Shown here: in pieces, positions 54,829 to 62,418 of the stretch
Position numbering within the stretch: the first letter of the stretch is position 1
Layout: every line of letters starts with the position of its first letter
Source of the DNA: JAICMB01 sp035295125
GTDB lineage: Bacteria > Acidobacteriota > Terriglobia > Bryobacterales > Bryobacteraceae
Assembly: GCA_035295125.1 (NCBI GenBank)
Contig: DATGJP010000108.1
Coordinates: 1-64,000 of the forward strand
DNA: 64,000 nt
Direction: 5' to 3'
The notes under the pieces: generated by a model
What the model was told of the DNA's origin: nothing
Seen by the model: the letters and a program-made list of their open reading frames with translations, nothing else
Databases searched by the model: none
Position numbers and translations under genes: made by a program

Positions 54829-56675
54829 GTGAGCACTTCTTCACCACGTGGGATGGCACGCGTCTTTTTTATCGCGCCTGGCTTCCCGAAGAACCGGCGT
54901 CGAAGGCGCTGGTGTTGTTTCATCGCGGGCATGAGCATTCGGGACGTTTCGAGGAACTGGTCGAGCGGCTGCAACTCAGGGATTTTGCCGTGTTCGCCTG
55001 GGATGCGCGGGGTCACGGGCGGTCGCCCGGCGAACGAGGCTGGGCGCCGGGTTTCGCCGCTCTGGTTCGCGACGCGGACTGCTTTGTGAAGCACATCAGC
55101 GCCGAATATGGGATCCCAGTAGCGAATATCGCCGTGCTGGCGCATAGCATCGGCGCGGTGCTCGCGGCAGTCTGGGTCCACGACTATGCTCCGCCGATCA
55201 GCGCCTTGATTCTTGCCAGCCCGGCGTTTCGCGTCAAGCTGTACGTGCCGTTCGCGCTGGCGTTTCTGAGGTTGCAGCTCAAATTCCGGAAGAAGGCTTT
55301 CGTCAAGAGCTACGTGCGGCCGAGTATGCTCACGCACGACCCTGCCGAGTGCGAAGGCTATGCCAAAGATCCGCTCATCTCGCGCCCGGTGGCGGTGAAC
55401 CTCCTGGTCGAAATGCATGACGCCTCCACCAGGGTGGTGGCGGACGCAGCCGCTATTACGGCGCCGACCTTGCTCCTTTCTTCGGGGAAAGATTATGTCG
55501 TCAAGCTCGAGCCCCAGCGCCGGTTCTTTCGCGATCTGGGTTCCACGGTGAAGGAATCGGAGGAGTACGGCGGCTTTTATCACGATCTGCTGCATGAGCG
55601 CGATCGCGAGCGGCCGATCGCGAGGATTCTGGAGTTCCTGTTGCGTGCCACACCAACTGCCCCACCAGGCAGCCTCAAGCCTGCTCGGAAAAGAATCAGC
55701 CCGTGTGTAACACCAACCGAGGCGGGACAGGCTTCAGCCGGTTCAGAGCCCTCTATACGCGTCGGCAATGAACGCGAGTACGAGCGGCTGCGACGCCCTC
55801 TTGCGGCGTTGTCGCCGGCGACCCTCAACTGGTCCGCTCAACGGCTATTCCTCAAGACCATCGGCAACCTCAGCCTCGGCATTCAAACCGGCTGGCGTTA
55901 TGGTTTCGATTCCGGTGAGTCGTTGGATTATGTCTATCGCGACACTGCAGGCGGCATCACGCCCCTCGGCCGCATGATCGACCGCATTTATCTCAATAGC
56001 CCCGGCTGGCGAGGCATCCGGCTTCGCAAGCGGCATATCGAGGAATTGCTGCGGAAAGCCGTCGATCGTGTTCGCTCCGAGGGGCGGGCGGCCCATATCC
56101 TCGACCCCGCCGCGGGTGGCGGGCGCTACGTGCTCGAAACCGTCGCCAGGCTCAGTAACGTTTCCGCGACGCTCCGGGACTGGTCGCAATCGAACGTCGA
56201 TGCGGCGGCGCGACTCGCGCGGAGCATGCAGATCGCGGTTGTCACCGTCGCCCGCGGCGATGCGTTCGACCGCTCATCGCTTGCCGAAATCAAACCCACC
56301 CCGGATATTGCCATAGTCTCCGGACTGTATGAGCTTTTCCCGGACAACGCAAAAGTCAGCGCTTCTCTCCTGGGGCTCGCTGACGCGCTTCCCGAAGGCG
56401 GCTGGCTCATCTATACCAACCAGCTCTGGCATCCGCAGCTCGAAATGATCGCGCGCGTGCTCGACAATCGCGACGGCGAGCGTTGGGTGATGCGGTGCCG
56501 TCCGCAGATGGAAATGGACTCGCTGGTGCGTGCCGCCGGCTTCGAGAAAGTAGAAACACTACTAGATGACGATGGAATTTTCAGCGTTTCATTGGCGCGC
56601 CGTGCGAGGTATGCTATAGCATGCTCAACGGCAGAATTGCCCTGCGCTACGCTATCGGAGCCCTTGTCTCACTAG
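54825..56675 (+). CDS. Bifunctional alpha/beta hydrolase - SAM methyltransferase (YnbC-like)
   Basis: A 616-residue fusion. The N-terminal half is a lysophospholipase/monoacylglycerol lipase-like hydrolase with VFAWDARGHGRSPGERG and the nucleophile Ser in LAHSIGAVLAA (about 108); the catalytic His is near YHDLLHE. A Pro/Ala-rich linker (about 275-300) leads to a class I methyltransferase-like half with motif I ILDPAAGGGRYVLE (about 423-436) and AIVSGLYELFPDN. This matches YnbC of E. coli in design. It overlaps both neighbours (4 nt and 55 nt). It may remodel and methylate the lipid made by the operon. Confidence 0.85.
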   Translation: MSEHFFTTWDGTRLFYRAWLPEEPASKALVLFHRGHEHSGRFEELVERLQLRDFAVFAWDARGHGRSPGERGWAPGFAALVRDADCFVKHISAEYGIPVANIAVLAHSIGAVLAAVWVHDYAPPISALILASPAFRVKLYVPFALAFLRLQLKFRKKAFVKSYVRPSMLTHDPAECEGYAKDPLISRPVAVNLLVEMHDASTRVVADAAAITAPTLLLSSGKDYVVKLEPQRRFFRDLGSTVKESEEYGGFYHDLLHERDRERPIARILEFLLRATPTAPPGSLKPARKRISPCVTPTEAGQASAGSEPSIRVGNEREYERLRRPLAALSPATLNWSAQRLFLKTIGNLSLGIQTGWRYGFDSGESLDYVYRDTAGGITPLGRMIDRIYLNSPGWRGIRLRKRHIEELLRKAVDRVRSEGRAAHILDPAAGGGRYVLETVARLSNVSATLRDWSQSNVDAAARLARSMQIAVVTVARGDAFDRSSLAEIKPTPDIAIVSGLYELFPDNAKVSASLLGLADALPEGGWLIYTNQLWHPQLEMIARVLDNRDGERWVMRCRPQMEMDSLVRAAGFEKVETLLDDDGIFSVSLARRARYAIACSTAELPCATLSEPLSH

Positions 56676-57328
56676 CAGCGGCGTATTGGGTCGGGGGTTA
56701 CGGCTGGTTGTTGCTGTGGCTCACCATTTCGCTCGCAGCCCAGGCGCTTGCGTATGCCGGTCTCGGAACCGTTGTCTTCTGGAAGAAGGATGGCCGCCTT
56801 CCGTGGGCGGCGCGGATCATCCTCGGGCCGTACATGATCATCGCCAGGATCACATTGCATTATTACTGTCGCGGTCTGGCGGCGTATGCGGCGGTCACGC
56901 CGAACGTCTGGATCGGCCGGAGGTTGACGTCCGAGGAAGGCCGCGACGTGCTTCATAAGGGCGTGACTGCGGTGCTCGACCTGACCGCCGGTTTTCCGGA
57001 ATGCGCTCCTTTGCTTGGCGTTAAGTATCAGAACCTGCAGCTGCTGCCCCTGACCGTACCGAAGCTGGAAGACTTGCGCGATGCGGTCCGCTTCGTCCAG
57101 GAAGAATCGGCGAAAGGGATTGTTTACGTTCACGGGGCGCTTGGCTACTCGCGCAGCGTCGGAGTGATCGCGGCATATCTGCTCGCCGCCGATTTGGCGA
57201 AGACGGTCAACGAAGCAGTCGAGCGGGTGCGCTACGTCACTCCGCAGACCCTTTTGGATGATGTGTGGATGCGGCGCCTCGGCGAGTTTGAGGCTGGACT
57301 CAAGCGGACCTCTGCTGCATTATCGTGA
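56621..57328 (+). CDS. Dual-specificity phosphatase-like protein lacking the catalytic Cys (YnbD-like)
   Basis: A 235-residue membrane-anchored protein. Two membrane helices (about 5-45) precede a dual-specificity phosphatase fold. The P-loop reads YVHGALGYSRSVGV: His171 and Arg178 are kept, but position 172 is Gly (GGG codon) where the nucleophilic Cys should be. The LPLTVP segment also appears to lack the general-acid Asp. E. coli YnbD has a PAP2 domain as well; here it is absent. The protein is therefore probably a pseudophosphatase acting as a lipid or protein binder, unless the sequence is wrong at this codon. Confidence 0.8.
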   Translation: MLNGRIALRYAIGALVSLAAAYWVGGYGWLLLWLTISLAAQALAYAGLGTVVFWKKDGRLPWAARIILGPYMIIARITLHYYCRGLAAYAAVTPNVWIGRRLTSEEGRDVLHKGVTAVLDLTAGFPECAPLLGVKYQNLQLLPLTVPKLEDLRDAVRFVQEESAKGIVYVHGALGYSRSVGVIAAYLLAADLAKTVNEAVERVRYVTPQTLLDDVWMRRLGEFEAGLKRTSAALS

Positions 57329-57954
57329 GTCCTTCGCGGATACACCCTTGCGCCGGAATGCTGGCGTCCCTGGCTAAGTGGGCGAGCCGTCCGCAGGTGC
57401 GGTGGATTGGTGCGCCGGCGGGTTCCCAACCACGGGTTTATTTCGCCAATCACTCCAGCCATCTCGATTTTGTGGTTCTGTGGGCCGCCTTGCCGAAGCC
57501 GGTGCGCGCGCGAACCCGCCCGGTTGTCGCACGCGAGTATTGGGAGAGTACGTTTTTGCGCGCGTATCTCGCGAAACGTGTGTTCCACTCGGTGTTGATT
57601 ACGCGCAACGAGATAGCGCCGCTGGCCGCGCGATCCACGATTTCCGCTCTGCTAAGGGAGCTCGACCGGGGTGGCTCAATCGTGCTGTTCCCCGAAGGGA
57701 CTCGCGGCGATGGTCGTGAGGTCGCTCGTTTCAAGCGCGGGCTTTACGAACTCTGCCGCCAGAGACCGGACATCGAAGCCGTCCCTGTGTACCTGGAGAA
57801 TCTGAGCCGCATTCTGCCGAAGGGCGAAATTCTGCCGACGCCCTCGGCGAGCCGTGTCACCTTCGGACCGCCGATGCGAATTCGAGGCGGCGAGGGTGAC
57901 GGCGAGTTTCTTTCGCGGGCACGCCAGGCGCTCCTCGATTTGAAGCGTCGATGA
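57325..57954 (+). CDS. 1-acyl-sn-glycerol-3-phosphate acyltransferase-like protein (PlsC family)
   Basis: A 209-residue acyltransferase with catalytic motif NHSSHLDF (about 42-49, NHxxxxD), RNEIAPLAAR and the glycerophosphate-binding FPEGTRG (about 122-128). It starts at a GTG overlapping the upstream stop by 4 nt. The family acylates lysophosphatidate; here it is probably dedicated to the operon lipid. E. coli ynb lacks this gene, so the acyltransferase is an addition to that set. Confidence 0.88.
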   Translation: MSPSRIHPCAGMLASLAKWASRPQVRWIGAPAGSQPRVYFANHSSHLDFVVLWAALPKPVRARTRPVVAREYWESTFLRAYLAKRVFHSVLITRNEIAPLAARSTISALLRELDRGGSIVLFPEGTRGDGREVARFKRGLYELCRQRPDIEAVPVYLENLSRILPKGEILPTPSASRVTFGPPMRIRGGEGDGEFLSRARQALLDLKRR

Positions 57955-58778
57955 GTTCGCCGGTGTTGCTGGGCTTCGTCTTCGGAGCCCTGCTCGCAGC
58001 CACGATCATCGGCCAGATTCTTCGTCGCACCCACCCGTCCGCCACCGTGTCGAACATGAACGAGCGCATCGCCACGTGGTGGGTTCTGTGCGGTCTGACG
58101 GCACTCGCGTTGACGATCGGCGATATCGCCGTGATGGTCGTGTTCGCCGTGTTTTCCGGTCTGGCGCTGCGGGAATTCGTGACGGTCACGCATTCGGGCG
58201 TATTCTGGCCGTGCCTGGTGTTTGTAGCTGTGCAATACGGGCTCCTGTGGGGCCGATCGTTTGGCTTATTCGTGTTCCTGCTTCCCGTCGCGGCCCTCGT
58301 CGTGGCATGGCGTGGCCGATTCGTTTTGTATTTCGGCGTGATGGTTTGCGTGTACTGCTTCAGCTATGCGCCCGCGGTTCGAAATGACACGCTGCTCTTT
58401 TACTTCCTCATCGTGGTCGAGCTTAGCGACGTGATGCAGTGGGTTTGGGGCAAGTTGCTTGGCAGTCGGCCCGTCGCGCCACGAATCAGCCCGCAGAAGA
58501 CATGGGAAGGTTTGATTGGCGGTGTATTGACTGCCTCGGCCGTCGGAACGGCGCTATATCGGGCGACCCCGTTTTCGCCGGCAGTCGCCGCAGTCGTCTG
58601 TGTCGCCGTAACGCTCGCGGGATTTGCCGGCGGCCTGGCAATGTCGGCGGTCAAGCGCAGGTACGGCGTCAAAGACTTCGGGACGATCCTGCGCGGACAC
58701 GGCGGGGTTCTCGACCGGATCGATTCCTTGTGCTTCGCCGCGCCCGTTTTCTTTTATCTCACGAGATATCTCCCGTAG
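57951..58778 (+). CDS. Phosphatidate cytidylyltransferase (CdsA/YnbB-like)
   Basis: A 275-residue membrane enzyme that makes CDP-diacylglycerol from phosphatidate and CTP. The family signature is perfect: SAVKRRYGVKDFGTILRGHG followed by GVLDRID (about 232-258). About seven membrane helices precede it. It closes the operon (4-nt overlap) and supplies the CDP-lipid for the CDP-alcohol transferase at its start, so the cluster carries its own CDP-DAG route. Confidence 0.92.
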   Translation: MSSPVLLGFVFGALLAATIIGQILRRTHPSATVSNMNERIATWWVLCGLTALALTIGDIAVMVVFAVFSGLALREFVTVTHSGVFWPCLVFVAVQYGLLWGRSFGLFVFLLPVAALVVAWRGRFVLYFGVMVCVYCFSYAPAVRNDTLLFYFLIVVELSDVMQWVWGKLLGSRPVAPRISPQKTWEGLIGGVLTASAVGTALYRATPFSPAVAAVVCVAVTLAGFAGGLAMSAVKRRYGVKDFGTILRGHGGVLDRIDSLCFAAPVFFYLTRYLP

Positions 58779-58790
58779 AACCGATGTAGG

Positions 58791-58826
58791 GCAGGTTTGC
58801 AACCTGCGGCGGGTTTGAAACCCGCC
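58791..58826. repeat. Paired hairpins after the lipid operon
   Basis: Two adjacent perfect palindromes: GCAGGTTTGCAACCTGC (58791-58807) and GGCGGGTTTGAAACCCGCC (58808-58826). They start 12 nt after the last lipid gene. No T-run follows, so transcript stability or termination with a factor is more likely than intrinsic termination. They differ from the A-E repeat family. Confidence 0.75.
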
Positions 58827-58859
58827 TTCACCATGGTGCTTATCGAGGCGTTTTGAGCT

Positions 58860-59108
58860 TTAACAAACAACACAAGCGCTAAGATTCAAGATTCTCCACT
58901 CGCGCTCCACATAGTAGTTCTCCGAATCGTCCTCATCTTTCCGTGCGCCGAACGGTTTGAACTCGATTCGGATGAATCGTGACTGAAAGATTGCCCCAGA
59001 ACCTGATGAAAAATGCTCGTATTCGTCCGCTTGACTGTCAACTTTTTCGAGCATCGTCCACGCGATTGCTCCGCCTCTCCCCGATTCGCCCCCAACCCAA
59101 ATTGTCAA
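58860..59108 (-). pseudogene. Possible AbiGi-like abortive-infection protein fragment
   Basis: The minus-strand frame contains RIEFKPFGARKDEDDSENYY then VEREWRILNLS, a pattern like the C-terminal part of AbiGi-type proteins (the YYxEREWR block). The frame stops soon after, and no earlier homologous part is visible upstream. A short decayed remnant is the most likely reading; confidence in the family is modest. Confidence 0.35.
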
Positions 59109-59501
59109 CCCCTATTTTCCGGGGATCTGAACAATCTGGAATCAGTCGGAAATCGATACAACGGGCGCGACCGGGGGTGTCGCGACTGGTATGTCGGAAC
59201 ACCAAGCTGATTATTACCGGCCTCGCGATCGCCGCCGGAACGGGCACCGCGTTCGGCATATACGAAGCGACCAAAGGGCCCAAACAAGTCAGTAGCCCGC
59301 GGGCCCAGGGTGGGCCACAGAACTCGAACGGTTGCTTTCGCGCGCGTGGTCGCAGCTTCTTTTCTCGGTATCGTTTCGCACGGAGGCTGTCATGAAGCCG
59401 TGTTCCCACAATCGCTTTTTCCCGCAACTACCCGGCTGCGTCCAACGGCGCGTGAGCGTCTGGGTGCGGCGCATGGGCGCGGACGCCGTAAGTTGCTGCG
59501 G
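59109..59501. other. Gene-poor decayed stretch
   Basis: About 390 nt without a supported gene. One plus-strand frame holds TKLIITGLAIAAGTGTAFGI followed by YEATKGPKQVSSPR (about 59203-59302), which looks like the C-terminal membrane anchor of a lost secreted protein; no upstream part is recognisable. Confidence 0.4.
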
Positions 59502-59770
59502 TGCAGCGGTGCGAAGCTGACACGGCTGGTTTCGCCCTTCGCGTTCGCTCGGGGCGATGAGGCGCCGCTCGACCGGCTCGCCGGCGATGCTGCCTTGGCC
59601 GGCGTCGACGAGAACGCCCCGAAGTCCATGGCCGCTTCATGAAACGCATGGGCCAGACGATGGGCGAAGACGCCAGTGCGGAGTTCGAACAGGTGATGGA
59701 AGAGTTAGAGTCCGGCCGCTCCGACACCGACGGCGATACCTCCGCCGCTTCAGACGCCCTGCCCGCGTAA
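59502..59770 (+). pseudogene. FmdB-type zinc-ribbon protein, C-terminal remnant with frameshift
   Basis: The translation CSGAKLTRLVSPFAFARGDE, then LAGVDENAPKSM and, after a one-base loss near 59630, GRFMKRMGQTMGEDASAEFE and QVMEELESG, matches the C-terminal region of FmdB-family zinc-ribbon proteins. The N-terminal ribbon strand with its first Cys pair is absent. The reading frame is broken at ATGGCCGC, where one more G would rejoin both parts. Non-functional remnant. Confidence 0.7.
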
Positions 59771-59844
59771 GGCTGCGCTTCGCCCCTGGCGCGGCCCCAA
59801 TCTGCCCTCCCCTGTTGTGACCGACAGGCCGGAGGTGTCTCAGC

Positions 59845-60060
59845 TCACTTCAACTTTCCGGGAATGAACATTGCCGGGTTCTTCGTCCCCATGTCCACGA
59901 CATGCGCGTAGTGCGAGGTCGTGCGCGGGTCCCTGTGGCCGAGCAGTTCCCTGCACGGCGCCCAGGTCGCCGGTGGTGCAGGTATCCTCGCGTCGTGGCC
60001 GCGTGGCGCAGGGCGTGGCTGGAACTCACGGCCGCTTGAAACCCGCCTAGCACAGACACT
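59845..60060 (-). pseudogene. Tyrosine recombinase (integrase), C-terminal remnant
   Basis: On the minus strand HALRHAATTR (box II, HxLRH) appears first, then TGDLGAVQ, then ELLGHRDPRTTSHYAHVVDM and GTKNPAMFIPGKLK with the active-site His and nucleophile Tyr, ending in TGA at 59845. Two frameshifts separate these parts (one is an extra G after GTGCAG). The N-terminal core-binding domain is gone. It marks past insertion of a mobile element here. Confidence 0.75.
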
Positions 60061-60277
60061 GAGCGATGCGTGGACGGACTTGAACGCGGTCGCCCTACTT
60101 CCCGGTATTCACGAACTGTATACAATCTCCCTGGTTCTTGAACGTCGAGTTGTCCGGGCGGCTCAGCATTTGCCATCCATGCACTGGTCTTTGGCTGTGG
60201 GCACTGGCCGATAGGGCAGTAAACCGGTGCGCTGGTTGTCGAGTCCAAGTATATTTCCGGCAAAACCGTTCTGCCAG

Positions 60278-60715
60278 ATGAAAGTCCAGAAGGCAAATTT
60301 CAATTTACGTCTATTCAGGCACGTATATCTTGCTTCCGTCTTCGCGGCATTCATTGGATTTGTATGCGTTGACTATGGTAAGGCGCAACTGGTGTTGTCC
60401 TGGTTCTCCGACAGGGACGCGATACTCACTTGGTGCGAAGGAACGGCGCTGGCTGTCTATGATTCTCATTTGGCTAGCCTATGTTACCGGAAAAGAGTAA
60501 AAGAGCCTCGCGTGCATTTCGGCGACCCTTCTAAGAGAATGTTCTACGATGAGTTCATTCGGGTTCCTGACTATTACGCTGGTCCACTGTCATCATTGAA
60601 CATCGAACCGAATACGAACATCGAATCGGGTACGGAAAACGACGGCCCCCCAAGTACCGTCGCATCATCGATCACGTACTCGTCGGCAATTCCCGTCTTG
60701 CCGTCATTCGGATGA
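60278..60715 (+). CDS. Orphan protein of unknown function
   Basis: A 145-residue frame whose codon use is visibly richer in A/T than that of the left part of the window. It starts KVQKANFNLRLFRHVYLASV, then FVCVDYGKAQLVLSWFSDRD and MFYDEFIRVPDYYAGPLSSL. The motif-like GDPSKRMFYDEFIRVPDYYA suggests real coding. No ribosome binding site is obvious, and an earlier GTG at 60227 is possible. It may be part of an acquired gene, possibly truncated. Confidence 0.4.
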   Translation: MKVQKANFNLRLFRHVYLASVFAAFIGFVCVDYGKAQLVLSWFSDRDAILTWCEGTALAVYDSHLASLCYRKRVKEPRVHFGDPSKRMFYDEFIRVPDYYAGPLSSLNIEPNTNIESGTENDGPPSTVASSITYSSAIPVLPSFG

Positions 60716-60779
60716 GGTCTGGTGAGGACGGGTTCAGGTGCTCCCGCATCGTTGTGCGGAAAATGCTCCAACCTGGCGG

Positions 60780-61209
60780 ACACGGCGGCTAATGAATTCG
60801 GGCCCGGCCTGCAAGGTGTTCCGAGTGATCGCCGACAAGATACACTCCGAAATTCCGCCGTCGGGCATCCCCGAAGTTCTTGGCGCAAGGTCGAGGCGCT
60901 CCTCGACGAAATCTATTTGGGCGGATGAATATGTAATGCCGCCGGTTGGCGACGCAACGCGTTACATCGACCTCAGCCAAATCGATTTCGAAGCGCTACG
61001 AGAGAAGTTCGTGTTGGAGAAGCTGGTCCTCGATTGGCGCAAGCAACAGACGACGAGGGCCATGGTGTTCACGACAATCCAAGGTGTCCTCGATCAACTC
61101 CCCAGATCCTATTCACCGGAGGTCTGCAAATAAAAGTGCGACGTCGTGTACCAGCACTTCTATGAGTCGTATGTGGGGCAGGGGAAAAGTCTTTATGGAC
61201 CCAACTGAA
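60780..61209 (+). pseudogene. hsdR: Type I restriction enzyme HsdR, C-terminal remnant
   Basis: Fragments of the HsdR C-terminus appear in order: CKVFRVIADKIHSEIPP, VEALLDE (shifted frame), YIDLSQIDFEALREKF, then LVLDWRKQQTTRA, LDQLPRSYSPEVCK, a TAA stop, KCDVVYQHFYESYVGQGKS. Relative to intact HsdR about 120 residues are missing between FEALREKF and LVLDWRK. Frameshift, internal deletion and in-frame stop show decay. The motor and nuclease domains, and hsdM/hsdS, are not in the window. Confidence 0.8.
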
Positions 61210-61317
61210 TTGGCCCTGTGTTCTGGGTAAACGTAAAGCGCGGATGGCGTCCATCCCGCAGGTGTCGGAAAAGCCTTCCGCGTCAGAGCCGACGTGGCTA
61301 AGGTGCTCGCCACTCCG

Positions 61318-61752
61318 TCAATTCCACGTCGCTGACCGACAATGTGCCAATCTCTCTCTTGCGTTCCACCGCCTCCACGCTGCGCTGATGGAGTATATGA
61401 CTTCATGGGGTTCATACGGACTCTGTAGCACGTCAAACGCGCCATAGTGCAAAGCCTCCGCCCATAAATTTTCGTCTGCCAGATGACAGCTAATGATTAA
61501 CTCAGGCGGATTGGACATGGTGGCGAAATCGGTCAGCAGTTCCTTCCAACTATGGCCGCCCTCCATTCGATTGCTGCAAATGAAAACGGCGGGTTTGTGC
61601 CCCACAATCCTAGCGCGCGCGTCGTAGAGAGTGTCGTAACATCGCAACGACCAGTTCGAATGTTTGACTATGTTGCGAACGGCTTCCGCATCGGATGGCG
61701 CGAGGATCGCCGCGACCTCAATTTGCTTCGGTAGTTCGCTGTACACTGGCAT
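61318..61752 (-). CDS. Degenerate receiver-like protein, paralogue of 1848-2309
   Basis: A 144-residue protein aligned with the receiver at 1848-2309 through WKELL, SNPPELII, ADENLWAEALHYGAFDVL and the last helix. The phosphoacceptor Asp is Ser60 (FICSNR), the conserved Lys is Ser111 (VLQSPY), and only one acidic residue remains at the N-terminus. It therefore cannot be phosphorylated in the usual way. A strong promoter lies upstream, so it is probably expressed. Function unknown. Confidence 0.75.
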   Translation of the reverse strand: MPVYSELPKQIEVAAILAPSDAEAVRNIVKHSNWSLRCYDTLYDARARIVGHKPAVFICSNRMEGGHSWKELLTDFATMSNPPELIISCHLADENLWAEALHYGAFDVLQSPYEPHEVIYSISAAWRRWNARERLAHCRSATWN

Positions 61753-61800
61753 TACCTTGAGCGTCGCGAGAGCAAATCCGGACTAATCTGGATTGGTACA

Positions 61801-61829
61801 ACTATACCCAGTGAAAATACCAGTGTCAA
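61801..61829 (-). promoter_or_regulatory. Consensus sigma-70 promoter for the degenerate receiver gene
   Basis: On the minus strand TTGACA (61829-61824) and TATAGT (61806-61801) are separated by exactly 17 nt. Transcription should start near 61794, about 42 nt before the ATG at 61752. It is one of the two best promoters in the window. The rest of 61753-62049 is A/T-rich and holds no gene. Confidence 0.8.
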
Positions 61830-62049
61830 CGGATTTCGATGTTCGTTGAAGAGTAGCGCGACTGTTGAAACATTCAACACTTCAGCGTCGACTGAGGGTC
61901 GTTGGTGTACCACGAAGGGGGCTGGACCCCGACGACGACTTAGTATTCGCCCTGGGATTCTCGAATCAGCCAATGTGAGAAAGCTGGCAATGAGGCGCTC
62001 ATTGCATTAGAATTACAAGTTTCAGTCATCCAATAAACAAGGAGTGGCC

Positions 62050-62307
62050 ATGCCGACACTCGGCCTTCGTTTGGCAGTTAGGAAGCAGATTCTCGACCTC
62101 ATCGACGAGCGCCGGTTGAGTGAGCAGGATGACAATATCGGCGTTTCCATTGAACGCCGGATACTCCGTGATGAGATTTCGTCACTCTTGGACACGGTCG
62201 GCGACCCACCAAATGTGGCGTCAGTTGAGCCCCGTGTTGGGACCTCTCAGCGTACGGCTAAGAAACCCCATCTCTCCGGACCCTCAATGACTGACGCCCG
62301 CAACTGA
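62050..62307 (+). CDS. Small hypothetical protein
   Basis: An 85-residue protein beginning PTLGLRLAVRKQILDLIDER, probably helical at 1-60 (VSIERRILRDEISSLLD), with a low-complexity basic tail. AAGGAG lies 5 nt before the ATG at 62050. A possible -10 box TAGAAT with CTGGCA 18 nt upstream lies near 62010. The final 24 nt overlap the convergent small frame at 62284-62418. No family recognised. Confidence 0.5.
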   Translation: MPTLGLRLAVRKQILDLIDERRLSEQDDNIGVSIERRILRDEISSLLDTVGDPPNVASVEPRVGTSQRTAKKPHLSGPSMTDARN

Positions 62308-62418
62308 GCAATACAAACCGGCCAATTGCCGTCCTAAGGCGACGTCGCTCTGCATCTTGTCGCCGAGTTCCGGTGGAATCTCAATCCCGCACAGAAATGC
62401 CTTGCGCTCAACCTTCAT
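62284..62418 (-). CDS. Possible 44-residue small protein overlapping the hydrophobic protein gene
   Basis: A short frame MKVERKAFLCGIEIPPEL.. ending in TGA at 62284. Its ATG overlaps the stop of the 62408-62812 gene by 11 nt, and GGGAGGG lies 5 nt upstream, inside that gene. Such an overlapping pair suggests translational coupling, perhaps a partner or immunity peptide. Coding is plausible but unproven. Confidence 0.4.
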   Translation of the reverse strand: MKVERKAFLCGIEIPPELGDKMQSDVALGRQLAGLYCSVAGVSH

